A DNA stretch of 64,000 bases, from NCBI RefSeq assembly GCF_009363055.1, contig NZ_CP045292.1:1612001-1676000 (forward strand), read 5' to 3'. The notes below the pieces were generated by a model. That model saw only the letters and a list, made by a program, of their open reading frames with translations, was not told the DNA's origin and made no database searches. A program made the translations under genes and the position numbers. The DNA is from Flavobacterium haoranii. GTDB taxonomy: Bacteria; Bacteroidota; Bacteroidia; Flavobacteriales; Flavobacteriaceae. Below are positions 1 through 8,901 of this stretch, one piece after another. Each line of letters starts with the position of its first letter. Position 1 is the stretch's first letter.

Positions 1-652
1 TTGTATCGATAGCATCGCGAGTTGTTCCTGCAATATCAGTTACTACAAAACGATCTTCTCCAATTAAAGCGTTAATAAAAGAAGACTTACCTGCATTTGG
101 TCTTCCTACCACTGTAAATCTTGGTAACGGATTTTCTTCTTCTTCAACTTCAGGCATTTCTGGTAAAACCTCAACTAATTTATCTAAAAGTTCACCTGTT
201 CCACTTCCGTTCATTCCAGAAATTGTAAAATATTCTCCTAAACCTAAAGAATAAAATTCTACCGCATCTGCTGCACGCATAGCATTATCAACTTTGTTAA
301 CTACCAAAATAACAGGTTTGGTAACTTTACGCAATAATTTTGCAACAGTATCATCCATTGGTGTAATACCTTCTTCAACATCTACAACAAATAAAATAGC
401 ATCTGCTTCGTCAATAGCTAATTCTACTTGACGGCGGATTTCTCCTTCAAAAACATCATCAGAACCTACGATATATCCACCAGTATCAATTACTGAAAAC
501 TCTTTTCCATTCCATTCACTTTTTCCATAATTACGATCTCTTGTAACACCACTTACCGAGTCTACAATGGCATCGCGACGCTTAATTAATCGGTTAAAAA
601 AAGTTGATTTTCCAACATTAGGTCTTCCTACTATGGCTACAATATTGTTCAT
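1..652 (-). CDS. der: Ribosome-assembly GTPase Der (EngA), C-terminal part beyond the left edge
   Basis: The reading frame opens with an ATG at 652 and runs leftwards out of the window, giving about 217 residues. It starts [18 protein letters not shown], a P-loop at the extreme N-terminus, and a second P-loop ([10 protein letters not shown]) followed by a [11 protein letters not shown]2 motif appears near residue 180. Two tandem GTPase domains are diagnostic of Der, which acts in maturation of the 50S ribosomal subunit. The KH-like C-terminal domain lies outside the window. The call rests on the domain architecture and is close to certain. Confidence 0.97.
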   Translation of the reverse strand, partial: MNNIVAIVGRPNVGKSTFFNRLIKRRDAIVDSVSGVTRDRNYGKSEWNGKEFSVIDTGGYIVGSDDVFEGEIRRQVELAIDEADAILFVVDVEEGITPMDDTVAKLLRKVTKPVILVVNKVDNAMRAADAVEFYSLGLGEYFTISGMNGSGTGELLDKLVEVLPEMPEVEEEENPLPRFTVVGRPNAGKSSFINALIGEDRFVVTDIAGTTRDAIDT

Positions 653-916
653 CTTGTTATTTTTGAGTCTGCAAAGATACTTTTAAAATTTTAAATTATG
701 AATTTTGAATTATGAGTTTTAGGTTATTAGTTAAGTTATGGAGTTGTTTATGCGTTAATTTGTTAGGTTTTTCACTTTTTACTTTTCACTTTTTGTTTCA
801 ATTCGCATTAGCGATTGAGCCAAATACCATGTATTAGCGAAAGCGCGACCCGAAATATTTTGAGGGAAATGCCAACAATTTAAAAAATTTAGTATTTTAG
901 TCTTAAATCTATTTAC
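653..916. other. Intergenic region with AT-rich imperfect repeats
   Basis: Between der and the next gene there are about 260 bases without a convincing ORF. It contains imperfect direct repeats of the kind AATTTTAAATTATGAATTTTG (near 690-720) and a TTTTTCACTTTTTACTTTTCAC tract (near 771-796). A more GC-containing segment with two TTAGCG copies follows near 808-850. These look like dispersed non-coding repeats; I recognise no RNA gene. Confidence 0.4.
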
Positions 917-1411
917 ATGCAACCCGAAAAAGAACTTCAATTAAGATTACGTTTTTATAAAACTAGTACGAAAAGTGTTGAAGACATTATAAAAACTTGT
1001 GATGCTTTGAAAGATGAAGTGGCTCCCGATTTTCATATTAAATACATGGAAAACCATATTTGGTTAAATATTGGAGCTCGAAGAAGAGAAAAGCATTCAC
1101 CGCATTTACATGTTGAACTCGACAAAATGGAAGATGGAAATACTGCTGTTAATGGGTTATTTGGTCCTGATCCTGTTTTATGGACAATGTTTATGTTTTT
1201 ACATTTTATTGTTGCGGGTGTCTTTATCATTTTTTTAATGATTGCTTATTCTAAATGGACATTAGAACAAAATTTTGGATTTGATATTGTGATAATGACA
1301 CTTATGATTGGTTGCTGGGCAGCATTATATTACATTGCGAGAACAATGAGAAGAAAAGGAATTCCGCAAATGCATGAACTTGAGGATTTAATGGATAGAA
1401 TTTTAAGTTAG
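917..1411 (+). CDS. Conserved flavobacterial membrane protein of unknown function
   Basis: This 164-residue protein has a soluble, charged N-terminal half (residues 1-85) and two hydrophobic segments at about 90-112 and 122-142, followed by a short basic tail. The N-terminal half contains a YMENHIWLNIG stretch and a HLHVEL stretch that could form a small alpha/beta domain. It follows der on the opposite strand. I do not recognise a functional domain; membrane anchoring with the soluble part in the cytoplasm is inferred from the charge pattern. Confidence 0.8.
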   Translation: MQPEKELQLRLRFYKTSTKSVEDIIKTCDALKDEVAPDFHIKYMENHIWLNIGARRREKHSPHLHVELDKMEDGNTAVNGLFGPDPVLWTMFMFLHFIVAGVFIIFLMIAYSKWTLEQNFGFDIVIMTLMIGCWAALYYIARTMRRKGIPQMHELEDLMDRILS

Positions 1412-1480
1412 AGAAAAAAAATATTTCTTTTTTAAGAATTTTATTTAATACATTTGGAGGTTATATAACAAGCCTCAATT

Positions 1481-1976
1481 TTGATAAAAAAATACACCAT
1501 ATTCTTTTTAATTGTATTTATACTACTTCAAACAGTGGGCATGTTTTATTTTGCTACGGTTTCGCATAAAATTTTTAAAAAAATTGCGGAATCTAATAAA
1601 AATCCTCATTTAGTTGTAACAAAAACAATTTCTAAAAAGATTATTTCGCAATGAAAATTGCTGATCATGAAATTGTTATGGATGAAGAACTTTATGACAT
1701 CTTAGAAGAAACTTTTGTAGGTGATTTTATAAAACTAAAATTATATAAAGACAAAAAGAGAAAAACTTTGCTTTAAAAATTAAAAATATTCAGAAGAAAA
1801 ATCAGTCTTCTAAAAGTAAAAGTATTTTCAAAACCAAAATTGCTTGTTTAGAACAAACTAAGTATTTTATTTCAAAATCTACAAAAAATGAATCTTTAAA
1901 AAAGATGCCATTTAGCTTTATTCATATAAAAGAAATTTACCTTTCAATTATAGTTCCTCCTCCCGAATTAGTTTAA
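1481..1976 (+). pseudogene. Small secreted or membrane protein upstream of a TonB receptor, two frameshifts
   Basis: Three consecutive reading frames join into one product of about 165 residues if one A is added to the A run near 1637-1641 and one to the A run near 1755-1759. The product would begin (L/M)IKKYTIFFLIVFILLQ, a signal or anchor helix, continue through KIADHEIVMDEELYDIL and end in IVPPPELV. Small proteins with an N-terminal helix and a C-terminal PPPE often sit directly before TonB-dependent receptors in Flavobacteriaceae; that association is from memory. Only a TTG start is visible. Both lesions are single-base losses in A runs, as elsewhere in this window, so the gene may be intact in the cell. 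Confidence 0.6.
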
Positions 1977-2052
1977 TAATTTCAATTTTATACTTAGGTG
2001 TACTTTTCAGTTCACCCTATAGTTGCTATTATTAATCTAAATAAAAAATAAA

Positions 2053-4239
2053 ATGAATTTATTCAATAAAATGGTAGTTCTTGGAGCTATCGTTAGTTCG
2101 GCTGTGAGTTATAGTCAAGAAATAAAAAACGACACGGTTACTAAAGTAAACTATTTAAAAGAAGTTGAAGTAACTGCCACTTCAAATACAAATAAAACTA
2201 TTCTAAGTCAGCCACAATCTATTTCTAAACTTGGAGAAAAAGAGTTGAATAGAAGTACTGGTTTGTTCTTAGATGATGCTATCAATACAAATGTTCCAGG
2301 AGTAAATATGCAAAGAAGAACAGTTTCTGCTGGTCAACAATTTAACATTCGTGGATATGGTAACGGAGTTAGAGGTACAAATGGTACCAATAGTAACTTT
2401 GACACTCAAGGAACAAAAGTATATTTAAACAATATTCCAGTAACAGATGCAGAAGGTATTACGTTAATGGATGATTTAGATTTTTCATCAATTGGAAATG
2501 TAGAAGTTGTAAAAGGACCGTCAGGTTCATTATATGGTTTAGCTATTGCTGGTGTTGTAAACTTAAAAACAATCCAGCCAGAGTTAAACAAATTCTCACT
2601 AGCTCAAAATACTTTATTTGGTAGTTATGGATTAAAAAGATTAACTACTCAAGCTCAAATTGGAGGAAAAAATGGCGCTTTGTTAGTAAATTACGGAAAC
2701 CAAAAATATGATGGTTTTATGAAACATACTGCTTCAAGCAAAGATTTTGTAAACATTTTTGGCACTACTACTATTAGCGAAAAACAAAAAGTTAATGCTT
2801 ATTTAGGATATAGTGATAGTTATGATGAAAGAAATGGTGAGTTAACAAGAGAACAATACGAAGATTTTGATTATTCTGGCAATCCAAATTACATAAAAAA
2901 CGACGCACATTCGCATGTAGTAAGCTTTAGAGGTGGTTTAAACCACGATTATCAATTTACTAAAAACATTGGAAATTCATTCTCTGTTTTTGGTTCAAGT
3001 GTAACAAGCGACGTAAGTTCTGCTGGTGGTTGGACAGATAAATCGGCATTAAATTATGGGTTTAGAACTGCTTTCAATTTAAATTTTGACTTAGGAACTG
3101 CTTTTAAACTTTCTGGAATTACTGGAACTGAAATGCAACAACAAAACTCACAAGCTATTAGTTATGCCATGACAACTAATACAGCAGATCCTGACGGTTA
3201 TAATATTATTGGTACACAAAGAAGTAACAGATATTCTATTTCAAAAACGAATCATTTGTTTACAGAATGGACATTAAATATGCCTTATGATTTTTCTGTT
3301 ACTGCAGGAGTTGGAAGCAGTTATATGGGAATTGAATCGCAAGACAGAATGAGTCCAAGTACTTTAACTGCGTCTTATAAAGATATGATATCGCCTAAGT
3401 TTGCAATTAATAAAGTTTTCAATAAAGCTGTTTCTGTATATGCTTCATTTAACAAAGGTTACAAAGCTCCAGTGAGTTCTTATTTTTACATTCCTTACAC
3501 AGGAGAAGTAAATAAAGATTTAAAAGCAGAGGTTGGAACTCAATTTGAAATTGGTTCGAAAGGTAATTTATTACACAACAAATTGACTTACGAATTAGCA
3601 GTTTTCCAAACAAATTTCAAAGACAAAATGACTTCAGTAGCTGTGCCAGATGCTACTAATACAGCAACTTTATATTCTTATGTTGTAAATGCTGGAGAAC
3701 AAGTTCATAAAGGAATAGAAGCTTCTGTAAAATATGAATTAATTACTGCTGAAAATGGATTCTTTAAAAGTGTAAGTCCGTTTGCAAATGTTACTTATTC
3801 AGATTTTAAATACAAAGACTACATCTATCAAAGAGCTTATAATACTTCTTTTGATTTTTCAAATGAAAAAGTTTTAGGAACACCTCCAGTAGTTTTTAAT
3901 GCTGGTGTTGATTTTGCTATTAAATATGGTTTATATGGAAATGTAACTTATAATTATAGAGATGCTATGTTCTACAGTTATGTTCCAGAATCAAACGCTA
4001 CTGATCCATATACAAAAGTTCATTATGAAACAGCTAGTTATAGTTTGTTAAATGCTAAATTAGGTTACCAAAGAAATATTACAAACCACTTATCATTAGA
4101 TGCTACATTTGGTGTAAACAATATTACTAATACGCAATATTACCAAATGGTATTCTCTAACCAGTTACCAGATGCTTATATACCAGCACCTTATAATGCA
4201 ACTTTCTTTGGCGGATTAAATTTAAAATATACATTCTAA
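2053..4239 (+). CDS. TonB-dependent outer-membrane receptor, probably for haem or an iron chelate
   Basis: This 728-residue protein has an N-terminal signal peptide cleaved near SYSQ, a plug domain at about residues 35-175 (VEVTATS start, FNIRGYG, and VEVVKGPSGSLYG before a VNLKT) and a 22-strand type beta-barrel ending in the aromatic LKYTF. It imports a substrate across the outer membrane with TonB energy. A terminator and then a complete haem/Fe ABC importer (SBP, FecCD permease, ATPase) follow on the same strand, so haem or siderophore iron is the likely cargo. The exact ligand cannot be read from the sequence. Confidence 0.9.
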   Translation: MNLFNKMVVLGAIVSSAVSYSQEIKNDTVTKVNYLKEVEVTATSNTNKTILSQPQSISKLGEKELNRSTGLFLDDAINTNVPGVNMQRRTVSAGQQFNIRGYGNGVRGTNGTNSNFDTQGTKVYLNNIPVTDAEGITLMDDLDFSSIGNVEVVKGPSGSLYGLAIAGVVNLKTIQPELNKFSLAQNTLFGSYGLKRLTTQAQIGGKNGALLVNYGNQKYDGFMKHTASSKDFVNIFGTTTISEKQKVNAYLGYSDSYDERNGELTREQYEDFDYSGNPNYIKNDAHSHVVSFRGGLNHDYQFTKNIGNSFSVFGSSVTSDVSSAGGWTDKSALNYGFRTAFNLNFDLGTAFKLSGITGTEMQQQNSQAISYAMTTNTADPDGYNIIGTQRSNRYSISKTNHLFTEWTLNMPYDFSVTAGVGSSYMGIESQDRMSPSTLTASYKDMISPKFAINKVFNKAVSVYASFNKGYKAPVSSYFYIPYTGEVNKDLKAEVGTQFEIGSKGNLLHNKLTYELAVFQTNFKDKMTSVAVPDATNTATLYSYVVNAGEQVHKGIEASVKYELITAENGFFKSVSPFANVTYSDFKYKDYIYQRAYNTSFDFSNEKVLGTPPVVFNAGVDFAIKYGLYGNVTYNYRDAMFYSYVPESNATDPYTKVHYETASYSLLNAKLGYQRNITNHLSLDATFGVNNITNTQYYQMVFSNQLPDAYIPAPYNATFFGGLNLKYTF

Positions 4240-4245
4240 TTAATA

Positions 4246-4275
4246 AAAGAGCGGTTTTATGCCGCTCTTTATTTT
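4246..4275 (+). terminator. Rho-independent terminator after the TonB receptor
   Basis: AAAGAGCGG (4246-4254) pairs with CCGCTCTTT (4262-4270) across a 7-base loop, followed by a T-rich tail. It separates the receptor from the ABC importer genes and probably attenuates rather than fully separates them, because the next start codon is only 11 bases past it. Confidence 0.8.
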
Positions 4276-4281
4276 GATAAT

Positions 4282-5145
4282 ATGAAAACTATAAAATATT
4301 TAGTATTGTTGCTTGTTGTTTCGAGTTGCGAAAGGTTTTCTAAGGAAGACAAAAAGCAAGAAGCTACTACAAGAATTGTTTGTATTGCAAAGCAATATAA
4401 TGAAATTATTTGTGCATTAGGCGCTCAAAAAGATTTAGTTGCTGTAGATGTATCGAGTACTTATCCGGCTGAATTAAAAGAATTACCAGCAGTTGGTTAT
4501 CATAGAGCATTGAGTTTGGAAGCTATTTTAGCTAACAAACCAACTATTATAATTGAAGATGATAATATTGGTCCGGAAACTGTGGTTGATCAATTAAAGA
4601 AGTTGAAAGTTCCGATGAAGCAATTTGGTAAGTATGAACAAACCATTGCAGGAGCCGATTCTCTAATTCATGAAATGGGTCGTTATTTTAAAAGAGAAAA
4701 AGCGGCTGATTCTCTTTGTGTTAAGTTGAAAAAAGAATTTGATGCAGCTATTGAAAAAACAAATTCTTTTACAAAAAAACCTAGAGTATTAGTAATTCAT
4801 TACGGACAAGCTTCAAATGTGTATTTAGTAATGACTAAAAATAGTACTGGTGGTAAAATGTTAGAATGGGCTGGTGGCGAAATTGCTATTGATGAAGAAA
4901 AAGGAATGAAACATCTTTCTCCTGAACTTGTAGCAGCTGCAAACCCTGATGTGATTTTAATTACCGATTTTGGTTATGATAAACTGGCTGGTTCTTATGA
5001 AAAAATAGGAGAACTTCCTGGAGTTTCAAGTACAAAAGCATACAAAGACAAGAAAATTTACAGAATAGAAGAACATGATTTGGTGTATTTAGGTCCAAGA
5101 ACAGGTCAAAACATTCAACTTATTCAAAAATTAATTCATCAATAA
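4282..5145 (+). CDS. hmuT: Haem/iron ABC transporter substrate-binding lipoprotein
   Basis: The 287-residue product has a lipoprotein signal (LLLVVSSC, acylated Cys at about 16) and then a class III periplasmic-binding fold: residues 32-36 give IVCIA, then a helical backbone near 130-160, and a C-terminal lobe with NPDVILITDFG. It would pick up the cargo delivered by the TonB receptor and pass it to the permease that begins at its stop codon. The stop TAA and the next ATG overlap by one base (A 5145), indicating translational coupling. HmuT is the nearest family name; FepB/BtuF-like siderophore or cobalamin binding cannot be excluded. Confidence 0.82.
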   Translation: MKTIKYLVLLLVVSSCERFSKEDKKQEATTRIVCIAKQYNEIICALGAQKDLVAVDVSSTYPAELKELPAVGYHRALSLEAILANKPTIIIEDDNIGPETVVDQLKKLKVPMKQFGKYEQTIAGADSLIHEMGRYFKREKAADSLCVKLKKEFDAAIEKTNSFTKKPRVLVIHYGQASNVYLVMTKNSTGGKMLEWAGGEIAIDEEKGMKHLSPELVAAANPDVILITDFGYDKLAGSYEKIGELPGVSSTKAYKDKKIYRIEEHDLVYLGPRTGQNIQLIQKLIHQ

Positions 5146-6173
5146 TGTTTTTTACAAAACGAGATAGCTTTTTATTGATTACGCTACTATTATTGCTAGT
5201 TGTGGTTTTCTTATTATCCATAGGATTGGGAGCAGTTAAAATTTCACTTGATGAGATTTTATCCTCGTTTTCTAATTTCTTTTATGGAAATGAATTTACA
5301 ACCTTGAACGAACGAATTTTTATTGATATAAGATTACCAAGATCAGTTCTAAGTGTTTTAGTTGGTGCTACATTAGCAGTAGGAGGAATTTTGGTTCAAG
5401 CACTATTTAGAAATCCAATCGTAGAACCTGGCTTAATAGGAACTTCAAGTGGAGCAGCTTTTGGCGCTTCATTTTTTATTGTATTGGGAAATACTTTTGC
5501 TTTTGCAACTAACAATATTTCGTTACCATTAATTGCTTGTATCGGTGGAATAATTGGAACATTTTTGGTTTTTTCGTTATCTAAAATTAACGGAAACAAC
5601 AACTCGGTAACAGTTTTGTTATTAATTGGAGTTGCTGTAAATGCATTGTTTTTAAGTGGAATTGGATTTCTGTCTTATATAGCTCGTGATCCACAAGCAC
5701 GTTCTATTACATTTTGGAATTTAGGAACACTTTCAGGAGCTAATTGGCAAGCAGTTCAAATGGTGGCTGTTTTTTCTGTTTCAGGTTTAATTTTATCCTA
5801 TTTTTTAGGAAAGAAATTGAATACTTTAATTCTTGGAAACGATGAAGCTAGCTATTTAGGAATCAACGTGAATTCATTAAAATATCAAGTTTTAATCATT
5901 AATGTTATTATGGTTTCGGTAGCTACATCATTTGTTGGAGTTATTGGTTTTGTGGGATTAATTGTTCCTCACATTATACGAATGATAAGTGGTTCCGATA
6001 TTCGAAAACTTATTATTTTCGGTTCCTTATTTGGTGCTATTTTTCTTTGCTTTGCCGATTTGGTTGCACGACTATTATTAAGTCCGGCTGAATTGCCAAT
6101 CGGAATTGTAACTTCATTTGTAGGAGTTCCAGTATTTATTATTTTATTGCGAAAATCTAATTACTTTTTTTAA
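5145..6173 (+). CDS. hmuU: FecCD-family ABC permease (haem/siderophore importer)
   Basis: This 342-residue polytopic protein has the FecCD family hallmarks: IRLPRSVLSVLVGATLA near residue 65, VQALFRNPIVEPGLIG near 85, and FVGLIVPHIIRMISG near 275, the cytoplasmic loop that docks on the ATPase. About ten transmembrane segments are evident. It overlaps the binding-protein gene by one base and is followed one base later by the ATPase gene, so the three form one transcription unit for import of haem or iron chelates through the inner membrane. Confidence 0.9.
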   Translation: MFFTKRDSFLLITLLLLLVVVFLLSIGLGAVKISLDEILSSFSNFFYGNEFTTLNERIFIDIRLPRSVLSVLVGATLAVGGILVQALFRNPIVEPGLIGTSSGAAFGASFFIVLGNTFAFATNNISLPLIACIGGIIGTFLVFSLSKINGNNNSVTVLLLIGVAVNALFLSGIGFLSYIARDPQARSITFWNLGTLSGANWQAVQMVAVFSVSGLILSYFLGKKLNTLILGNDEASYLGINVNSLKYQVLIINVIMVSVATSFVGVIGFVGLIVPHIIRMISGSDIRKLIIFGSLFGAIFLCFADLVARLLLSPAELPIGIVTSFVGVPVFIILLRKSNYFF

Positions 6174-6174
6174 T

Positions 6175-6942
6175 ATGCTTACAACTAAAAATTTATCTGT
6201 TGGTATTGCCAATAAAGTAATTCTAGAAAATGTTTCGGAAGCATTTGAAGCTGGAAAAATATCGTTAATTATTGGTCCAAATGGCGCCGGTAAATCAACT
6301 TTTATAAAAGCAATTTGCGGTCAGTTGAAGTTGAACCAAAAAGGAACAGTGGATTATGATACTGAAGTTTTATCTATTTCGGAATTAGCAAAAGTAAGAG
6401 CTGTTTTATCTCAAAATAGTAAGTTGAACTTTCCATTAACCGTTCGTGATATCGTAATGATGGGAAGATATCCGCATTTTAATAATTATCCATCGGAAAA
6501 AGATAAACGAGCTTGTAACGAAGCTATTCAGTTTTTTGAATTGGAAAATTTTATAGATAGAAATTACTTGACTTTAAGTGGAGGCGAAATGCAACGCGTT
6601 CATTTTGCTCGAGTTTTGGCTCAAATTTGGTTTTCCGAAGAAAATAAAACACGCTATTTAATTTTAGATGAACCTCTGACATTTCTAGATGTGCATTTTC
6701 AATATAGTTTTATGTACAAAATGCAAGAATTGGCAAAAGAAAATAATATTGTAATTATTGGCGTTTTACACGATTTGAATTTAACTGCAAAATTTGCCGA
6801 TAAAATTATGTTGCTTAGCCAAGGAAAAGTAATTGCATCTGGAAATAAAACCGAAGTCTTGACTAAAGAAAATATATTGGAAGCTTTTAAAATGGAAGCA
6901 AAAATCCATACAGTAGAAAACGAAATCTTCATTCATTTTTAA
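6175..6942 (+). CDS. hmuV: Haem ABC transporter ATP-binding protein
   Basis: A 255-residue ABC ATPase with Walker A GPNGAGKST (about residues 36-44), Q-loop near VLSQNSKLNFPL, signature LSGGEMQRV (about 137-145), Walker B YLILDEP (160-166) and the switch His in VLHDLNL. The sequence resembles HmuV most closely, including the NSKLNFPLTV region. It powers the FecCD permease encoded immediately upstream. A perfect palindromic terminator begins at its stop codon. Confidence 0.9.
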   Translation: MLTTKNLSVGIANKVILENVSEAFEAGKISLIIGPNGAGKSTFIKAICGQLKLNQKGTVDYDTEVLSISELAKVRAVLSQNSKLNFPLTVRDIVMMGRYPHFNNYPSEKDKRACNEAIQFFELENFIDRNYLTLSGGEMQRVHFARVLAQIWFSEENKTRYLILDEPLTFLDVHFQYSFMYKMQELAKENNIVIIGVLHDLNLTAKFADKIMLLSQGKVIASGNKTEVLTKENILEAFKMEAKIHTVENEIFIHF

Positions 6943-6979
6943 AAAATAAAGCCTGATAAATTTATCAGGCTTTATTTTT
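6942..6979. terminator. Bidirectional terminator between the haem importer and era
   Basis: A perfect 38-base palindrome: the 19-base arm 6942-6960 (A-run, TAAAGCCTGATAAA) is exactly complementary to 6961-6979. A-rich and T-rich flanks give a U tract in both directions, so it can stop transcription of both convergent genes. It overlaps the last bases of both. Confidence 0.92.
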
Positions 6980-7862
6980 ATTTTTTTTGATTGTAACCAA
7001 AACGTTTTAACTGTCTTTCATTGGTACGCCAATCTTTATTTACTTTCACGTAAGTTTCTAAAAAGATTTGTTTTCCAAAGAATTTCTCTAAATCTTCTCT
7101 TGCTTGAATTCCTACTTTTTTAATAGCTGCACCTTTGTGACCAATTATGATTCCTTTTTGAGTATCACGCTCTACCATAATTACGGCACGAATTCGGATA
7201 ATATCATCATCTTCCTTAAATTCTTCCGTTTCAATTTCTACGGCATAAGGAATTTCTTTATCGTAGTTTAATAATATTTTTTCACGAATAATTTCATTTA
7301 CAAAGAAACGCTCTGGTTTGTCTGTTAAAGCATCTTTCGGATAAAACGGTGGCGATTCTGGTAATAAATCGATAATTCTATCAAAAACGGTTTGTACATT
7401 GAATTTTTCTAAAGCCGAAATAGGAATAATTTCTGCATTTGGCACTTTTTCTTTCCATAAATTAACGTGCTCTTCTAAATGCTCTTGATTCGATTTATCA
7501 ATCTTATTTAATAATAATAAAACTGGAATATTAGCATGAATAATACGCTTAAAAAATGCTTCATCTTTTAACTCCTTCTCTCCTATTTCAACCATATAAA
7601 TTAAAACATCAGCATCCTCAAAAGCATTCTTTACAAAATCCATCATGGAACTTTGTAACTCATAAGCGGGTTTTATAATTCCTGGAGTGTCGGAAAACAC
7701 AATTTGAAAATCGTCTCCGTTTACAATTCCAAGAATTCTATGACGAGTTGTTTGTGCTTTACTAGTAATAATAGACAATCGTTCGCCCACTAATGCGTTC
7801 ATCAGGGTTGACTTTCCTACGTTAGGATTGCCAATAATATTTACGAAGCCTGCCTTATGCAT
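6978..7862 (-). CDS. era: GTPase Era, 30S ribosome assembly
   Basis: The 294-residue product carries an N-terminal Ras-like G domain (GNPNVGKST at residues 11-19, SDTPG near 58-62, NKID near 119-122) and a C-terminal KH domain with [11 protein letters not shown], both characteristic of Era, which binds the 3' end of 16S rRNA. Length matches the family. The start ATG at 7862 gives [11 protein letters not shown] near-copy of this same N-terminus in the same direction lies 103 bases upstream (see 7855-7965). Confidence 0.97.
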   Translation of the reverse strand: MHKAGFVNIIGNPNVGKSTLMNALVGERLSIITSKAQTTRHRILGIVNGDDFQIVFSDTPGIIKPAYELQSSMMDFVKNAFEDADVLIYMVEIGEKELKDEAFFKRIIHANIPVLLLLNKIDKSNQEHLEEHVNLWKEKVPNAEIIPISALEKFNVQTVFDRIIDLLPESPPFYPKDALTDKPERFFVNEIIREKILLNYDKEIPYAVEIETEEFKEDDDIIRIRAVIMVERDTQKGIIIGHKGAAIKKVGIQAREDLEKFFGKQIFLETYVKVNKDWRTNERQLKRFGYNQKK

Positions 7863-7965
7863 GATTTTTAGTTTTTAAGGTTAACATTTTAAGCCGAATG
7901 TCCACTGGACATTCTCCTCTTAATATCAAATCTATAATATTAACAAAACCTGCTTTGTGATTCAT
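7855..7965 (-). repeat. Partial duplicate of the era 5' end with an embedded palindrome
   Basis: A short frame from ATG 7965 reads [11 protein letters not shown], repeating the Era N-terminus [10 protein letters not shown], then diverges and stops at 7855 inside era. Over the shared 26 bases the two copies differ at five positions, all synonymous third positions. Between the copies lies GAATGTCCA-C-TGGACATTC (7896-7914), a perfect 9-bp inverted repeat. The arrangement looks like a recombination or small palindromic-repeat insertion at the start of era. The rest of 7966-8167 is AT-rich and presumably holds the yceI promoter. Confidence 0.6.
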
Positions 7966-8167
7966 AATCTATAATTTATAATGCAAAGGTAGTTCAAATA
8001 TTACAACAATGCTAAAATTAGAAGTAGAGTATCATGTAATGTAATTTTAATTTGAAGCTCAGTAAAATAGTTGTTTTTAAATTTCTTAACCTAGATTAAC
8101 TTTTTAATTAAACTCAAATTCCGTAATTTGCAATCATAAAACTTAAAAAATAATTAATATTAGGACT

Positions 8168-8845
8168 ATGAAAAAAAATGGTTTATTCGCTTTAGTAGCA
8201 GCTGGTTTAATTTTGGCATCATGTGGTGGTAAATCTACTGAAACTACAACATCAGCAGAACAAGAAGTTGCCGCAACTACAGAAAATGTATTTGCAGTAG
8301 ATACAACTGCTTCAGTTGTAAAATGGAAAGCATTTCACAAAGGTGGTTTTGCACCACGTTGGGGTACTTTAAGTATCCAAAATGGAGAAATTTCGGTGTT
8401 AGGTGATGCCGTTAATGCAGGTAGTTTTGTAATTGATATGCAATCGTTAAAAGTTGATCCAGCTTCTGTAACTGAAGAAGGAAAAAAAGCTACTGATCTT
8501 GAAGCACACTTAAAAAATGCTGATTTCTTTGACGTTGAAAACAACAAAACTGCTGAATTTAAAATTACTAAAGTTGAAGATTTAGCTGCGCCTTTAGCAG
8601 AAGGTGAAGGTGTAAAAGATGCAAACAAAATGTTAAGTGGTAATTTAACATTATTAGGAAATACCTTAAATGTTTCTTTTCCAGCTAAAATTGATGTAGT
8701 TGATAACACAGTAACTATTCTTGCTGATTTTACTGTAAATCGTGCTGAGTGGGGAATCAAATTTGGTACTACTGAAGCAGATCCAGCTGAATGGATGATT
8801 AGTAAAGATATCGAAATTAGTGTTGATGTAAAAGCAACAAAATAA
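8168..8845 (+). CDS. YceI-family lipoprotein
   Basis: This 225-residue protein begins with a lipoprotein signal (GLILASCGG, acylated Cys near 19) followed by a Thr/Ser/Glu-rich linker. It then has a YceI lipocalin-like beta-barrel: FAVDTTASVVKWKAFHKGG near 45, and NADFFDVENNKTAEFKI near 117. YceI domains bind polyisoprenoid lipids in a hydrophobic cavity; the physiological substrate here is unknown. It stands alone with its own terminator downstream. Confidence 0.88.
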   Translation: MKKNGLFALVAAGLILASCGGKSTETTTSAEQEVAATTENVFAVDTTASVVKWKAFHKGGFAPRWGTLSIQNGEISVLGDAVNAGSFVIDMQSLKVDPASVTEEGKKATDLEAHLKNADFFDVENNKTAEFKITKVEDLAAPLAEGEGVKDANKMLSGNLTLLGNTLNVSFPAKIDVVDNTVTILADFTVNRAEWGIKFGTTEADPAEWMISKDIEISVDVKATK

Positions 8846-8871
8846 GTTTTTAAAACAACTTTTTCTTACTT

Positions 8872-8899
8872 AAAAAGGTGCCTTTCGGCACCTTTTTTT
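8872..8899 (+). terminator. Rho-independent terminator after yceI
   Basis: AAAAAGGTGCC (8872-8882), loop TTTC, GGCACCTTTTT (8887-8897), then further T. The flanking A run lets it also serve the convergent LysR gene. Confidence 0.9.
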
Positions 8900-8901
8900 A
8901 A

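Noticed and set aside
8335..8760. Long minus-strand ORF inside yceI (and similar antisense frames elsewhere, for example 9029-9502 and 16068-16439)
   Set aside because: They mirror genes with strong family matches and have no own start signals or domains.
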